Notes: generated from the letters alone by a model not told the origin. DNA of 64,000 nucleotides from Thermoflavimicrobium daqui (GCF_003313465.1 NZ_KZ845669.1:83149-147148), one strand, 5' to 3'. Shown: positions 1 through 9,388, counted from the first letter of the stretch. Made by a program: numbers and translations.

Positions 1-449
1 AAGAGCGACAAGATAGTGTTTATGAAGGCCTTCAAATGATGAAAGCAGATTTAGTCTTGGTTCACGATGCAGTACGCCCTTTTGTATCCCATGATGCGAT
101 TGATCGAATACTTGAAGCGGTCAAAATGCATGGAGCAGCCATTTTAGCTGTACCTGTAAAAGATACTATTAAGCAAGTGGATCAAGCTGGAATTGTCGAG
201 ATGACTCCTGATCGGAACCGGCTTTGGGCAGTCCAAACACCGCAAGCTTTTCGGTACCAATTATTATGGGAAGCACATAAGCAAGCGAAGGAGCAGCAAA
301 TATTAGCTACAGACGATTCAATGCTTGTTGAAGAACTTGGGATTGATGTTCGTGTTGTTATGGGGGAATATACTAATTTGAAGTTAACCACACCTGAAGA
401 TTTATTTCTAGCAGAAATCATTTATAAAGCGAGGAGTCAGTCAGAATGA
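1..449 (+). CDS. ispD: 2-C-methyl-D-erythritol 4-phosphate cytidylyltransferase (5' end outside window)
   Basis: Third step of the MEP isoprenoid pathway: transfers CMP from CTP to MEP. The reading frame is open from base 3 and begins inside the conserved [10 protein letters not shown] segment, so about a third of the protein lies upstream of the window. Family motifs seen are VHDAVRPF near the start, the VPVKDTIK region, WAVQTPQAF and TTPEDL near the end. An in-frame ATG at 36 is internal, not the start. The stop overlaps the start of ispF by 4 nt, so the two are translationally coupled and encode non-adjacent steps (3 and 5) of the same pathway, as in B. subtilis. Confidence 0.96.
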   Translation, partial: ERQDSVYEGLQMMKADLVLVHDAVRPFVSHDAIDRILEAVKMHGAAILAVPVKDTIKQVDQAGIVEMTPDRNRLWAVQTPQAFRYQLLWEAHKQAKEQQILATDDSMLVEELGIDVRVVMGEYTNLKLTTPEDLFLAEIIYKARSQSE

Positions 450-919
450 TACGTGTTGGACAAGGATTTGATGTTCATCAGTTGGTTGAAGGACGGCCAT
501 TAATTATAGGTGGAATTGAGATTCCCTATCCAAAAGGTTTATTGGGACATTCCGATGCAGACGTATTATTACATGCTATCACTGATGCAATCTTAGGTGC
601 ACTGGCTTTAGGGGATATTGGTAAGCATTTTCCGGATACAGACCCAACGTATAAAGGAGCTGATAGTGCTCAGCTCCTAAAGGAGACTTGGAAATTAGTT
701 CAAGAACGGGGCTATTTATTAGGGAATGTAGATGCGACTATCATTGCACAAAAGCCCAAAATGGCTCCATATATACCACAGATGACAGAACGGATCGCTA
801 AGCTATTAGAAGCTGAGCCTACTCAGATCAATATCAAGGCAACAACTACAGAAAAACTAGGCTTTACGGGCAGAGAAGAAGGAATTACTGCTATGGCAGT
901 TGTTTGTTTAATGAAATAA
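446..919 (+). CDS. ispF: 2-C-methyl-D-erythritol 2,4-cyclodiphosphate synthase
   Basis: Cyclises CDP-ME 2-phosphate to MEcPP with release of CMP; the enzyme acts as a cytosolic homotrimer. The 157-residue product has the usual family length. It opens with [11 protein letters not shown] (zinc ligands Asp8 and His10), carries [13 protein letters not shown] (His42 region) and ends with the typical [15 protein letters not shown] motif. The ATG start overlaps the end of ispD by 4 nt. No odd features. Confidence 0.98.
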   Translation: MIRVGQGFDVHQLVEGRPLIIGGIEIPYPKGLLGHSDADVLLHAITDAILGALALGDIGKHFPDTDPTYKGADSAQLLKETWKLVQERGYLLGNVDATIIAQKPKMAPYIPQMTERIAKLLEAEPTQINIKATTTEKLGFTGREEGITAMAVVCLMK

Positions 920-1204
920 TGAAATGGAATGAATTACAGTATGTTGCTCAATTCGAGCCAAAACCTAGATCATTCCTAGAGCTAGAGCAAATCGTTTTTG
1001 TGTAGGATCGACTTTTGAAGGATCAAGGCTACGGGAGTGAGTGGGGAATCAATGAGCGACCGATTAAGAGGGTAACCTCGAATTGATGAGTTATAGGAGT
1101 ATGTTTCAAAGGATATTTAAGTGACTATTTTAGAGAGGAACCTCTGTCTATAATAGAACGATAGAGATGGTTTATCGAATGGGAAAATAAAGGAGCTACA
1201 GAAA
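920..1204 (+). other. Leader region before gltX
   Basis: This 285-nt stretch has no plausible gene. It contains a GAGG-GTAA-CCTC tetraloop hairpin at about 1068-1079, enclosed by a possible outer pairing of ATCAAT (1048-1053) with ATTGAT (1082-1087). A second small hairpin, AGAGG/CCTCT, lies at 1132-1143, and a TATAAT hexamer lies at 1149-1154 without a convincing -35. The GGAACCGCGG T-box signature is absent. Part of the sequence recurs near 30785 (see the repeat entries). Confidence 0.5.
1051..1081 (+). repeat. Imperfect dispersed repeat, copy 1
   Basis: The core reads ATGAGCG-A-C-C-GATTAAGAGG-nn-AACCT. About 24 of 31 positions match a second copy at 30785-30815. Here the central part forms a short hairpin with a GTAA loop. 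The copy lies in the gltX leader. Function is unknown; it may be a shared RNA structural element or chance. Confidence 0.35.
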
Positions 1205-2683
1205 ATGAGAAGAGTTCGTACACGTTATGCACCAAGCCCCACTGGTCATTTACATATCGGAAATGCACGTACTGCTTTATTTAGTTATCTTTTTGCGAAA
1301 AAACATGGTGGAGATTATATTCTTCGTATTGAAGATACAGATACTGAGCGTAATATCGCTGGTGGAGAGTATAGCCAAATGGAGGGTCTACACTGGCTTG
1401 GGATCGATTGGGATGAGTCCATTGATAAAGGAGGATCTTATGGTCCTTATCGTTGTTTAGAGAGAATGGATATCTATAAAAAATATATAGATCAATTATT
1501 AGCTGAAGGTAAAGCATATAAAAGTTATAGTACGCCAGAAGAGATAGAAAAAGAAAGAGAAGAGCAATTAGCTCGTGGAGAAACGCCAAAATATAGTGGA
1601 TGGGATCGAGATTTAACACCTGAGCAGCAAGCTAAGCTAGAGGCTGAAGGAAGAATACCCAGTATTCGCTTTCGGGTTCCAGAAGGGAAATCAATAATAT
1701 TTGAAGATGCCGTGCGTGGTACAGTAAAGTTTGACTCAGATGGTATTGGTGACTTTGTCATTATGCGTCCAGATGGTCGCCCCACGTATAATTTTGCTTG
1801 TGTCATTGATGATGCACTCATGGAAATTTCCCATGTGATTCGGGGAGAAGAACATATATCCAATACACCTCGACAACTACTTATTTATGAAGCATTTGGG
1901 TTTGAAGTACCTCAATTTGCTCATCTCCCGCTGATTTTAAATCCAGAAGGTAAAAAGATGAGTAAACGGGATGAATCGATTATTCAATTTATTAACCAAT
2001 ATAAAGAGCTTGGGTTTTTACCTGAAGCATTGGTAAACTTTATGGCCCTTTTAGGTTGGGCTCCTGAGGTGGAGGAAGAAATTTTTTCTTTAGCAGAACT
2101 ATGTCAAAACTTCTCATTAGAGCGTATATCTAAAGCACCAGCTGTTTTTGACACTGGAAAATTAAAGTGGATGAACAACCATTATATCAAAAAAGCTTCA
2201 TTAGAACGGATTGTTGAGTTAGCACTGCCTTATTTTGAACAAGCAAATCGAATTACTCTCCCTTTATCGGAAATTCAAAAGCAGTGGTTCACACGTCTTG
2301 TAGCACTATATCAAGAGAAACTGGATCAAGTTTCCAGTATAGTGCCATTGACGGAAATATTTTTCCGAAGCGAGATAGAGTATAATGAAGAGGCAAAGCA
2401 AGTACTTACAGGAGAACATATTCCTATCGTCCTTTCTGCATTTCTTACACAATTGGAGGCAGAAGAAGAATTTACTCCGAACCAGATTAAAGCCATGTTT
2501 AAACGGGTACAAAAAGAAACAGGATATAAAGGTAAGCAGTTATTTATGCCTATTCGTGTTGTAGTAACTGGAGAAGTACATGGCCCTGATTTAAACGAAA
2601 CATTATCTTTAATTGGTATGGAAACAGTGAAGCAGCGTATAAAAAGATTAGTTGACAGTCATGATTTGCTTGTTAGAAAATGA
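1205..2683 (+). CDS. gltX: Glutamate--tRNA ligase (class I)
   Basis: Charges tRNA-Glu in the cytosol. In Bacillales this enzyme usually also mischarges tRNA-Gln for GatCAB; that is inference, since gatCAB is not in the window. The 492-residue protein has the class I signature [12 protein letters not shown] (residues 10-21) and KMSKR near residue 252, followed by the helical anticodon-binding domain. The ATG at 1205 follows AAAGGAG at 1190-1196. It is separated from cysE by a cysteine T-box, so gltX is probably transcribed through, with cysE-cysS under separate control. Confidence 0.98.
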   Translation: MRRVRTRYAPSPTGHLHIGNARTALFSYLFAKKHGGDYILRIEDTDTERNIAGGEYSQMEGLHWLGIDWDESIDKGGSYGPYRCLERMDIYKKYIDQLLAEGKAYKSYSTPEEIEKEREEQLARGETPKYSGWDRDLTPEQQAKLEAEGRIPSIRFRVPEGKSIIFEDAVRGTVKFDSDGIGDFVIMRPDGRPTYNFACVIDDALMEISHVIRGEEHISNTPRQLLIYEAFGFEVPQFAHLPLILNPEGKKMSKRDESIIQFINQYKELGFLPEALVNFMALLGWAPEVEEEIFSLAELCQNFSLERISKAPAVFDTGKLKWMNNHYIKKASLERIVELALPYFEQANRITLPLSEIQKQWFTRLVALYQEKLDQVSSIVPLTEIFFRSEIEYNEEAKQVLTGEHIPIVLSAFLTQLEAEEEFTPNQIKAMFKRVQKETGYKGKQLFMPIRVVVTGEVHGPDLNETLSLIGMETVKQRIKRLVDSHDLLVRK

Positions 2684-2789
2684 AATGTACTTTAGGATTG
2701 GTATTTTTGTAAGAACGATTTATTTGAAAAGCAATGTGTAACCTAGATTGAAAATAAAGTGCTACGTTTTTACTCGACAACAACATAAA

Positions 2790-3039
2790 TGATAAGTGAT
2801 GATTGGGAGAGTAAAGTCTGGTTGGAATCTCAGAGAGGAGCTATTTGGTGGAAAGCTTCATTTCTCCAGATTTGAAATGCACCCATGAGCTGACATCTGA
2901 ATCGGCTTTTATGCTGTAGTAGGATGATCCGATATCCATCGTTAACGGAGTAGAGAGGAATTCTATTTTGGATGAATTCAAGCAGAGTGGAACCGCGGAG
3001 TGATGCCGTCTCTGTAGCATATGCTACAGAGACTTTTTT
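2790..3039 (+). promoter_or_regulatory. T-box riboswitch (probable cysteine specifier)
   Basis: The T-box core AGAGTGGAACCGCGG lies at about 2984-2998. It is followed by a perfect 13-bp inverted repeat (3008-3020 with 3021-3033) and a run of six T at 3034-3039, which is the intrinsic terminator. Upstream, 2801-2900 can form a stem I with a GGGAGAGTA segment and a TTTGAAATGCACC segment, in which TGC (2878-2880) sits where a Cys specifier codon is expected. Uncharged tRNA-Cys is expected to stabilise the antiterminator and permit cysE-cysS transcription, as in B. subtilis. Confidence 0.93.
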
Positions 3040-3062
3040 ATTAAAGAGGGGTGAAACAAATC

Positions 3063-3791
3063 ATGAACTGGTGGAGAAAACTAAAAGAAATACGTAAGGG
3101 AATGAAATCAGATATCCAAGCTGTATTTGATCGAGATCCCGCAGCGAGAAGTACGATAGAAGTGGTTCTCACTTATGCTGGTTTACATGCTATCTGGTCA
3201 CATCGACTTGCACACTTCTTTTATCAAAAGCACCTATTTTTGATAGCTCGAATTATTTCACAGGTAAGTCGTTTTTTTACAGGGATTGAAATCCATCCAG
3301 GAGCTAAGATTGGTCATGGTGTGTTTATTGATCATGGAATGGGTGTGGTCATTGGTGAGACATGTGAGATTGGTGACTATGTGACGATCTATCAAGGTGT
3401 AACACTTGGCGGTACAGGAAAAGAAAAGGGGAAGCGTCATCCTACTATTGAAGAACATGTACTTATTTCATCTGGAGCTAAGGTATTAGGGTCGATCACT
3501 GTTGGAAGGTGTGCTAAAATTGGTGCGGGTTCAGTTGTCTTAAAAAATATCCCTCCTAATTCAACGGTCGTAGGAGTACCTGGACGAGTGGTCATCCAAG
3601 ATGGCGTTCGGGTACAAACGGATCTAGATCATGTTAATTTGCCTGATCCTGTAGCAGAAATGTTTCGTTCTATGCAATCTGAGATTAGCCAGTTGAAAAC
3701 AGAGTTAGAAGCGTTAAAAAGAGCAGTGGATTCGAATGAACAAGGAGGAACGAAAGAACATGGCAGTCCAGCTTTACAATACAATGACTAG
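3063..3791 (+). CDS. cysE: Serine O-acetyltransferase
   Basis: Makes O-acetylserine from serine and acetyl-CoA, the first step of cysteine synthesis. An alpha-helical N-terminal part (residues 1-65) precedes the left-handed beta-helix hexapeptide repeats ([35 protein letters not shown] and following). I chose the ATG at 3063 because AGAGGGG (3045-3051) lies 11 nt upstream. A GTG at 3051 overlaps that ribosome site and is unlikely. The C-terminal 32 nt overlap cysS. The Cys T-box lies just upstream, which matches the role. Confidence 0.96.
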   Translation: MNWWRKLKEIRKGMKSDIQAVFDRDPAARSTIEVVLTYAGLHAIWSHRLAHFFYQKHLFLIARIISQVSRFFTGIEIHPGAKIGHGVFIDHGMGVVIGETCEIGDYVTIYQGVTLGGTGKEKGKRHPTIEEHVLISSGAKVLGSITVGRCAKIGAGSVVLKNIPPNSTVVGVPGRVVIQDGVRVQTDLDHVNLPDPVAEMFRSMQSEISQLKTELEALKRAVDSNEQGGTKEHGSPALQYND

Positions 3792-5160
3792 GCGTAAAGA
3801 ATTATTTGAACCACTAAATTCAAATCAAGTCAAAATGTACGTGTGTGGACCAACAGTATATAACTATATTCATATTGGGAATGCACGTGTATTTGTTTTT
3901 TTTGATGTTGTTCGTCGCTATTTACAATATTTGGGTTATGATGTTACCTATGTTCAAAACTTTACAGATGTGGATGATCGATTGATACAAGCTTCAATGG
4001 ATACAGGACGCACAGTACCAGAGATCGCTGAAGAGTATATTCATGCCTATTTCGAAGATATGGATGCACTGAAAGTAAAACGGGCTGATGTCCATCCACG
4101 GGCGACAGAGCATATAGAGGAAATGATTTCCGCAGTGCAAACTTTAATCGAAAAGGGTTATGCTTATGAGAGGGATGGTGATGTTTATTATCGTTCTCTA
4201 TATAAAAAGGATTACGGTAAGCTATCCCATCAATCTTTGGATGAATTAAAGTCAGGTGCGAGAATTGAGATCAACGAGCGCAAAGAACATGCCTTAGATT
4301 TTGCTTTGTGGAAGGCTGCAAAGCCAGGAGAAATTAGTTGGGAAAGCCCTTGGGGACCTGGACGGCCTGGTTGGCATTTAGAATGTTCGGTAATGGCGCG
4401 TAAATATTTAGGCGATACATTAGATATTCATGCTGGCGGGATGGATCTTTGTTTTCCCCACCATGAGAATGAAATTGCACAAAGTGAGGCATGGACCGAA
4501 AAGCAGTTTGTTAGATATTGGTTGCACAATGGATTTATTAATATAGATAATGAGAAAATGTCTAAATCACTTGGTAATATTATTCGAGTTGTGGAACTAC
4601 GTAAAAACTATTCGGTACCAGCGATTCGCTACTTCTTATTATCTTCGCATTATCGTAATCCGATTAACTTTAACCAAGAAGTTATGCAGCAAGCAGAAGC
4701 TAGTGTGGATCGTATACAAACAGCTGTGTCTAATCTGCAGCATCGTAAAGAGACAGCACTCTCTGGTGATGTGCCTGAGGAATTAACACATGAATTGAAA
4801 AGATTAACTGATCAATTTACGTTAGAAATGAATGATGACTTTAATACAGCCAACGCCATTAGTGTCTTGTTTGATGCGGTTCGCTTATCAAATGAATGGG
4901 TTGCACGCTCTGTTGTTACGATTGAGTCACTCAATTTACTATTAGACTTCCTTCAAGAGATTGGTGGAAATATACTAGGGCTCATAGATACCCATGCACA
5001 AGAATGTTTGGATCAAGAGGTTGAAGTTTTAATTGCGGAACGACAGCAAGCGCGGAAAGATAAGAATTTTAAACGGGCAGATGAAATTCGTGATATGTTA
5101 AATGCGAAGGGAATTATATTAGAGGATACTCCTCAAGGTGTACGGTGGAGAAGAAAATGA
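3760..5160 (+). CDS. cysS: Cysteine--tRNA ligase
   Basis: A class I synthetase that charges tRNA-Cys. Motifs are the HIGH-like [11 protein letters not shown] with the preceding zinc ligand in [18 protein letters not shown] and [16 protein letters not shown] for the zinc site, and KMSKSLGN. I set the start at ATG 3760, which follows AAGGAGGA (3742-3749) by 10 nt and gives 466 residues, the B. subtilis length. The start lies 32 nt inside cysE, which suggests coupling. Its stop overlaps the mrnC start (ATGA). Confidence 0.98.
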   Translation: MAVQLYNTMTRRKELFEPLNSNQVKMYVCGPTVYNYIHIGNARVFVFFDVVRRYLQYLGYDVTYVQNFTDVDDRLIQASMDTGRTVPEIAEEYIHAYFEDMDALKVKRADVHPRATEHIEEMISAVQTLIEKGYAYERDGDVYYRSLYKKDYGKLSHQSLDELKSGARIEINERKEHALDFALWKAAKPGEISWESPWGPGRPGWHLECSVMARKYLGDTLDIHAGGMDLCFPHHENEIAQSEAWTEKQFVRYWLHNGFINIDNEKMSKSLGNIIRVVELRKNYSVPAIRYFLLSSHYRNPINFNQEVMQQAEASVDRIQTAVSNLQHRKETALSGDVPEELTHELKRLTDQFTLEMNDDFNTANAISVLFDAVRLSNEWVARSVVTIESLNLLLDFLQEIGGNILGLIDTHAQECLDQEVEVLIAERQQARKDKNFKRADEIRDMLNAKGIILEDTPQGVRWRRK

Positions 5161-5570
5161 ATCAATTCTTCTCTTCTTCTCTACCTAAACTGCCCCAAGA
5201 GATAAATCCGCTCACCCTTGCTTATATGGGAGATGCGATTTATGAAATATATGTACGTGAGTATTTGATTGCACAAGGCATTTCCTTACCCCAACATTTG
5301 CAAAAAGAAGCAACCAAATATGTTTCGGCAAATGCGCAGGCAAAGGCATTTTACCAGATCAAATCACTTTTAAGTGAAGATGAATTAACCATCCTAAAGC
5401 GAGGTAGAAATGCAAAGTCAGGAAGTATACCCAAGAATGCCAAGGTCTCTGATTACCGTTATAGTACAGGGTTAGAAGCTTTATTTGGCTACTTATATTT
5501 GTCTGGAAAACAGTCACGTATCCAACAATTAATGCAAACGATTTTGCAAAAAGATCATGAAGAGGTGTAG
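5157..5570 (+). CDS. mrnC: Mini-ribonuclease III
   Basis: A dimeric RNase III-like enzyme lacking the dsRNA-binding domain; in B. subtilis it matures the ends of 23S rRNA. The 137-residue product has the RNase III core NPLTLAYMGDAIYEIYVREYL, with catalytic Asp in the MGDA segment, and the late acidic STGLEALFGYLYL segment. The ATG at 5157 overlaps the cysS stop. GGAG at 5146-5149 gives a 7-nt spacing, so this is preferred over the upstream GTG at 5145. Confidence 0.95.
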   Translation: MNQFFSSSLPKLPQEINPLTLAYMGDAIYEIYVREYLIAQGISLPQHLQKEATKYVSANAQAKAFYQIKSLLSEDELTILKRGRNAKSGSIPKNAKVSDYRYSTGLEALFGYLYLSGKQSRIQQLMQTILQKDHEEV

Positions 5571-5574
5571 TTTA

Positions 5575-6318
5575 GTGGGATCAGAATGGATAATCGGCAG
5601 ACATGCGGTACAAGAGGCGATCCGCTCTGGCAGGAGTATTGATAAAGTTCTTTTCGCTGAGGGAGTTCAAAAGAAAAACTTAAAAGGAATTTTAGATCAT
5701 ATAGCTGTGGCTAAAGTACCTTATCAATGGGTTCCACGTTCAAAGTTAGATCAACTAGCAGAAGGTGGGAATCATCAAGGAGTCATGGCACAGGTAGCAG
5801 CTTATCAATATGCTACACTTGAAGAATGTTTTCAGCGTGCAGAGAGATTGGGAGAGTCCCCATTTTTTCTTTTATTGGATGGGATTGAAGATCCACATAA
5901 CCTTGGTTCAATCTTACGAACTGCAGACGCTTCAGGGGTGCATGGTGTGATTATTCCAAAGCGCAGAGCGGTTGGACTTACAACAACTGTGGCTAAAACA
6001 TCGGCTGGAGCGATTGAATATGTCCCTGTTGTGCGTGTACCCAACTTAAATCGGCTAGTTGAAGAATTAAAAGAAAGAGGAATTTGGATCATTGGTAGTG
6101 ATGGAGAAGCTAAGCAGACTTATAACCAAGTCGATTATCAGATGCCGATTGCCATTGTTATTGGTAATGAGGGGCAAGGAATTAGCCCTCTTTTAAAGAA
6201 AAAATGTGACTTTTTGGTTCGCCTACCTATGTTAGGAAAAGTATCTTCTCTAAATGCTTCTGTTGCCGCTGGGATTTTAATGTACGAAGTACTACGTGGT
6301 AGGATGAGAAATGAATAA
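5575..6318 (+). CDS. rlmB: 23S rRNA (guanosine-2'-O)-methyltransferase, SpoU family
   Basis: A 2'-O-ribose methyltransferase for 23S rRNA of the SPOUT (knotted) superfamily. An N-terminal L30e-like substrate-binding domain (residues 1-75) precedes the SpoU domain. The SpoU domain shows DGIEDPHNLGSILRTADA (motif 1), IVIGNEGQGISPLLKKKCD (motif 2) and VRLPMLGKVSSLNASVAAGILMYE (motif 3). GTG at 5575 is preferred because AGAGGTG (5561-5567) lies 7 nt upstream. An ATG at 5557 has no ribosome site and overlaps mrnC. It overlaps rae1 by 8 nt. Confidence 0.94.
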   Translation: MGSEWIIGRHAVQEAIRSGRSIDKVLFAEGVQKKNLKGILDHIAVAKVPYQWVPRSKLDQLAEGGNHQGVMAQVAAYQYATLEECFQRAERLGESPFFLLLDGIEDPHNLGSILRTADASGVHGVIIPKRRAVGLTTTVAKTSAGAIEYVPVVRVPNLNRLVEELKERGIWIIGSDGEAKQTYNQVDYQMPIAIVIGNEGQGISPLLKKKCDFLVRLPMLGKVSSLNASVAAGILMYEVLRGRMRNE

Positions 6319-6850
6319 GCTAGAAGAATGGCTTGTTGTTGATGGTTATAATGTAATTGGCTCTAATACGGGGACAGATCGATCGATTCATTGGAATCCT
6401 TCTCAGTTGGAAGAAGAGCGAATCAAGTTGATCCGAGACCTTTCTGAATACCAAGCTGCATCAGGTAGACGAGTGTTTCTTGTGTTTGATGCTCATCGGA
6501 CAGCTGGGAAAGAAGTCGTTGAAGAACAGGAAAAAATTACTGTGTATTATACTAGATATGGAGAAACAGCAGATGAGTTAATTGAGCGTTTTGTCAAAAA
6601 GTATAAGAGCCCCCATCGACGCATCTTTGTGGCAACCTCGGATTATTTAGAGCAGCGTATGGTGTTTGGTCAAGGTGCTTATCGCATTTCTTCCCGTGAG
6701 CTGTTACAAGAAATTAGGCTAGGGAAACAAAAATTAAGTGATAGATTACGTAAAAAGGGGAATATCAATATTACTTCAGGAAACGCCTTAGAAGAGAGAT
6801 TATCTGATGAAATTAGAAACAAATTGGAAAAATGGCGAAGGAAAAATTAG
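6311..6850 (+). CDS. rae1: Rae1/YacP-type NYN-domain endoribonuclease
   Basis: A PIN/NYN-fold nuclease. The B. subtilis homologue enters the ribosomal A site and cleaves mRNA in a translation-dependent way. Visible NYN features are VVDGYNVIGS near the N-terminus (first catalytic Asp), VFLVFDAHRT (second Asp) and FVATSDYLEQRMVFGQGAYRISSREL (third acidic site). The length of 179 residues fits the family (about 170). It overlaps rlmB by 8 nt and is the last gene before the sigH promoter. Confidence 0.92.
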   Translation: MNKLEEWLVVDGYNVIGSNTGTDRSIHWNPSQLEEERIKLIRDLSEYQAASGRRVFLVFDAHRTAGKEVVEEQEKITVYYTRYGETADELIERFVKKYKSPHRRIFVATSDYLEQRMVFGQGAYRISSRELLQEIRLGKQKLSDRLRKKGNINITSGNALEERLSDEIRNKLEKWRRKN

Positions 6851-6857
6851 TGAAAAT

Positions 6858-6887
6858 TTGACGTTTTTGTTTCAGTTCAGCTATAAT
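6858..6887 (+). promoter_or_regulatory. SigA-type promoter for sigH
   Basis: TTGACG (6858-6863), an 18-bp spacer and a perfect TATAAT (6882-6887). It lies 44 nt upstream of the sigH GTG start. Confidence 0.85.
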
Positions 6888-6931
6888 AGCATAAATCGGG
6901 TCTCTATGCTTACTTAGTCGGAGGGATAGCG

Positions 6932-7597
6932 GTGAGTGTAGATCTACAGTCCAGTGAATGGATTAATTATGATAAACTGGTAGATTATAAGTCATTACCC
7001 GACGAAGAGCTGGTAGAAGAAGTGCGTTTCGGCGATGATGAGGCTTTGGAATACTTGATCAATAAGTACAAAAATTTTGTTAGAGCAAAAGCAAGATCAT
7101 ATTTCTTAATTGGTGCGGATCATGAAGATATTGTGCAAGAAGGTATGATCGGCTTATATAAGGCGATTCGGGATTTTCGTGGAGACAAGCTTTCATCTTT
7201 TAAAGCTTTTGCTGAACTATGCATTACTCGTCAGATTATTACAGCGATCAAAACAGCTACTCGGCAAAAGCATATTCCACTTAATTCTTATGTCTCGTTG
7301 GACAAGCCTGCATATGATGAGGATTCTGATCGCACATTGATGGACAAGATTCCTGGTAGCCGACTAAATCCCGAAGAGATTTATATTACACAAGAGGAGT
7401 ATAATGATATTGAAGGGAAGATTTCCCAGATTCTAAGTGATTTAGAACGAAAAGTATTAATGTTATATTTAGATGGACGTTCCTATCAAGAGATTGCTGT
7501 TGACTTAAATCGACATGTGAAATCGATTGATAATGCACTACAGAGAGTGAAACGAAAACTCGAACGTTATCTAGAAGTGCGTGAAATTTCACTTTAG
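6932..7597 (+). CDS. sigH: RNA polymerase sigma factor SigH (Spo0H)
   Basis: A sigma-70 family factor that directs early stationary-phase, competence and sporulation transcription in Bacillus. The 221-residue protein has region 2 (YKNFVRAKARSYF, EDIVQEGMIGLYKAIRDF, FKAFAELCITRQIITAIK) and region 4 with the helix-turn-helix DGRSYQEIAVDLNRHVKSIDN. The GTG at 6932 follows GGAGGG (6920-6925). Its position between rae1 and rpmG/secE matches B. subtilis. It has its own promoter and a terminator just after the stop. Confidence 0.97.
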   Translation: MSVDLQSSEWINYDKLVDYKSLPDEELVEEVRFGDDEALEYLINKYKNFVRAKARSYFLIGADHEDIVQEGMIGLYKAIRDFRGDKLSSFKAFAELCITRQIITAIKTATRQKHIPLNSYVSLDKPAYDEDSDRTLMDKIPGSRLNPEEIYITQEEYNDIEGKISQILSDLERKVLMLYLDGRSYQEIAVDLNRHVKSIDNALQRVKRKLERYLEVREISL

Positions 7598-7618
7598 ACT
7601 GACATATCTTATTTTCCG

Positions 7619-7648
7619 AAAACAGGTACACAAATGGTACCTGTTTTT
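7619..7648 (+). terminator. Intrinsic terminator after sigH
   Basis: Perfect 11-bp inverted repeat AAAACAGGTAC (7619-7629) and GTACCTGTTTT (7637-7647) with a 7-nt loop and T-rich 3' arm, 22 nt after the sigH stop. Confidence 0.9.
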
Positions 7649-7831
7649 CATATTCGACAAAAAGTTACATATTCCTTTTTTGTTGTCATAAAAAGATGTG
7701 TAATAGAGTTAAAAGGCCTACCTAAAAAGTTCTTTTAAAGTGGGCTGAAAGAATGGAGTTGAAATGGTAATCGATTCGTTTATGAACGACTGGTGATCGG
7801 GAAAAATAGCGAAAAAAGGAGAAATGGGTAG

Positions 7832-8086
7832 ATGGCTCATTCTCTGTTCTGTGAATATCTGATCAAGGTGGCAAATAAAGAGGAATTAGCAGATCTTGTT
7901 ATTAAGAATGGACAGATAATGGATGTTTTCACCAAAGATATTTATATTGCTGATATAGCTATTGTTTGTGGAACTATGGCGGGGATATACTTCGTTAACA
8001 AGTCGCGGATTGGTTTAGGTATCTCAAGAGAGATATATTTCCATACAAGCATAATTTACAATCAAGTGCGTTTATATAGACAATAA
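7832..8086 (+). pseudogene. Adenine deaminase N-terminal fragment (degraded)
   Basis: The open frame encodes 84 residues. Residues 14-48 read like the start of the adenine deaminase (AdeC/Ade, amidohydrolase) family: [17 protein letters not shown], then [16 protein letters not shown]. After about residue 48 the similarity is lost. The family's next elements (the PGFIDxHxH metal-binding segment and the whole barrel of about 500 residues) are absent before the stop, and I do not see them in other frames down to rpmG. AAGGAG (7816-7821) still precedes the ATG. The likely state is a truncated relic. It sits where Bacillus has sigH directly followed by rpmG. Confidence 0.7.
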
Positions 8087-8155
8087 AAAATGTTTGCAAA
8101 TCTGTTTTTAGACATTTTAGAAGCGTTAAGATAAGAAAACAAGTAGGACATGACA

Positions 8156-8182
8156 TTGACAGAAAAAGTTCATTATGATAAT
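8156..8182 (+). promoter_or_regulatory. Possible promoter for rpmG-secE-nusG
   Basis: A perfect TTGACA at 8156-8161 is followed by GATAAT at 8177-8182, a short 15-bp spacer. TGTAAT at 8182-8187 would need 20 bp. The -35 is clear and the -10 is uncertain. Confidence 0.5.
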
Positions 8183-8246
8183 GTAATTTGGTGATTTTAT
8201 ATATTTATTTTATGAGCGGTTATTTTGAATCAAGGAGGTGCCGACC

Positions 8247-8396
8247 ATGCGGGTAACAGTTACCATGCAATGCACAGAATGCCGCAATCGTAACTATACA
8301 ACTTCTAAAAATAAACGGAAACATCCAGACCGTATGGAACTCCGTAAATTTTGTCCTCGTTGCAACGCACACACCGTACATCGCGAAACAAAATAA
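8247..8396 (+). CDS. rpmG: 50S ribosomal protein L33 (zinc-binding form)
   Basis: A 49-residue protein beginning [17 protein letters not shown]. Two CxxC pairs (Cys9/Cys12 and Cys36/Cys39) mark the zinc-binding C+ paralogue. AAGGAGGTG (8232-8240) lies 6 nt before the ATG. It is followed 36 nt later by secE, the usual neighbour. Bacteria with this form often carry a zinc-free copy elsewhere; none is in the window. Confidence 0.96.
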   Translation: MRVTVTMQCTECRNRNYTTSKNKRKHPDRMELRKFCPRCNAHTVHRETK

Positions 8397-8432
8397 AGCT
8401 TTCGCGCTTTGTTAGAAGATGGGGGTGACAGC

Positions 8433-8660
8433 ATGGCATCATTTATTAGCGGTATCGGTCGCGGGATCAAAAAAAGTGTATCCGGTACATCGGGCTTCTT
8501 TCGCGGTAGTATACAAGAGCTAAAAAAAGTACGTTGGCCCAGCCGTAAAGAAATGGTTAGTTATACCACTGTTGTATTATCAATTTGTATAGTACTTACA
8601 ATCTTCTTTTTTATTATCGACTTGGGTATCGCTGAGATTGTAAAACTGATTATGAAGTAA
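8433..8660 (+). CDS. secE: Preprotein translocase subunit SecE
   Basis: A small membrane subunit of the SecYEG channel that clamps SecY. The 75-residue product has a basic amphipathic stretch (ELKKVRWPSRKEMVSYT, the conserved SecE motif) followed by one C-terminal membrane segment (VVLSICIVLTIFFFIIDLGI). The start is ATG 8433 after GGGGGTG (8421-8427). An upstream in-frame TTG at 8409 has no ribosome site. Confidence 0.96.
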   Translation: MASFISGIGRGIKKSVSGTSGFFRGSIQELKKVRWPSRKEMVSYTTVVLSICIVLTIFFFIIDLGIAEIVKLIMK

Positions 8661-8710
8661 TAGTTAAGGCGTTATGCCATGAAGGGGGGATAGGGTAGAC
8701 CCGATAGGTT

Positions 8711-9244
8711 ATGGAAAAGCAATGGTATGTCGTTCATACGTATTCTGGCTACGAGAATAAAGTAAAAGCTAACTTGGAGAAGCGCGTTCACTCCATGGAT
8801 ATGCAAGATAAAATCTTTCGTGTCCTCGTTCCAATGGAAGAAGAGATCGAGCACAAGGAAGGTAAGAAAAAAACAGTCATGCGTAAAGTATTCCCAGGAT
8901 ACGTCTTAGTCGAGATGATCATGACTGATGACTCGTGGTATGTCGTACGGAACACACCAGGTGTAACCGGATTTGTCGGTTCGTCTGGGGCAGGTTCAAA
9001 ACCGACCCCCCTTCGGTCGGAAGAAGCACACACCATCCTTCATCAAATGGGTCTAGAAGAGCCACGGGCAACTGCTGACTTTACTGTTGGTGAAAATGTC
9101 AAAGTAAAAGAAGGCCCATTTGCTAACTTTGTTGGTGTGATTGAAGAGGTGGATCTTAGCCGTTCAAAACTAAAAGTATTGGTTAATATGTTTGGGCGGG
9201 AAACGCCAGTGGAACTCGACTTCTTCCAGATAGAAAAAATTTAA
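8711..9244 (+). CDS. nusG: Transcription elongation/termination factor NusG
   Basis: Binds RNA polymerase beta' clamp helices and affects pausing and antitermination. The NGN domain (WYVVHTYSGYENKVKANLEKR through FPGYVLVEMIMTDDSWYVVRNTPGVTGFVG) is followed by a C-terminal KOW domain (VGENVKVKEGPFANFVGVIEEVD). The 177-residue length is normal. The best purine-rich ribosome site (AAGGGGGGA, 8682-8690) is unusually far from the ATG, so either the start uses a weak site near GATAGG or initiation is structured. Confidence 0.97.
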   Translation: MEKQWYVVHTYSGYENKVKANLEKRVHSMDMQDKIFRVLVPMEEEIEHKEGKKKTVMRKVFPGYVLVEMIMTDDSWYVVRNTPGVTGFVGSSGAGSKPTPLRSEEAHTILHQMGLEEPRATADFTVGENVKVKEGPFANFVGVIEEVDLSRSKLKVLVNMFGRETPVELDFFQIEKI

Positions 9245-9336
9245 AGTTTAGGAAGCCTTTCGTTTTCGGCTGTGTTGTGATAAATTAGTACTGTTTTAGT
9301 TGTACCCCTATCTTCGGGGCAGACGTCTGTCGTTGC

Positions 9337-9366
9337 CGTGGGAGGGTCAAACCCGAGAAAACCACA
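9337..9366 (+). promoter_or_regulatory. Probable L1-binding autoregulatory site before rplK
   Basis: CGTGGGAGGG (9337-9346) is followed by ACCAC (9361-9365), which closes the stem GTGG/CCAC around a GGAGGG internal strand. A near copy occurs before rplA (9847-9874). L1 is known to regulate the L11-L1 operon by binding an mRNA mimic of its 23S site; assignment here is by position and the repeated motif. Confidence 0.5.
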
Positions 9367-9388
9367 TTCTTGAAGGAGGTAGATTTGC

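Noticed and set aside
920..1204. T-box in front of gltX
   Set aside because: No GGAACCGCGG core and no terminator hairpin; only small hairpins are present.
1281..1619. 112-codon minus-strand frame inside gltX
   Set aside because: Antisense shadow of a certain gene with no start signals.
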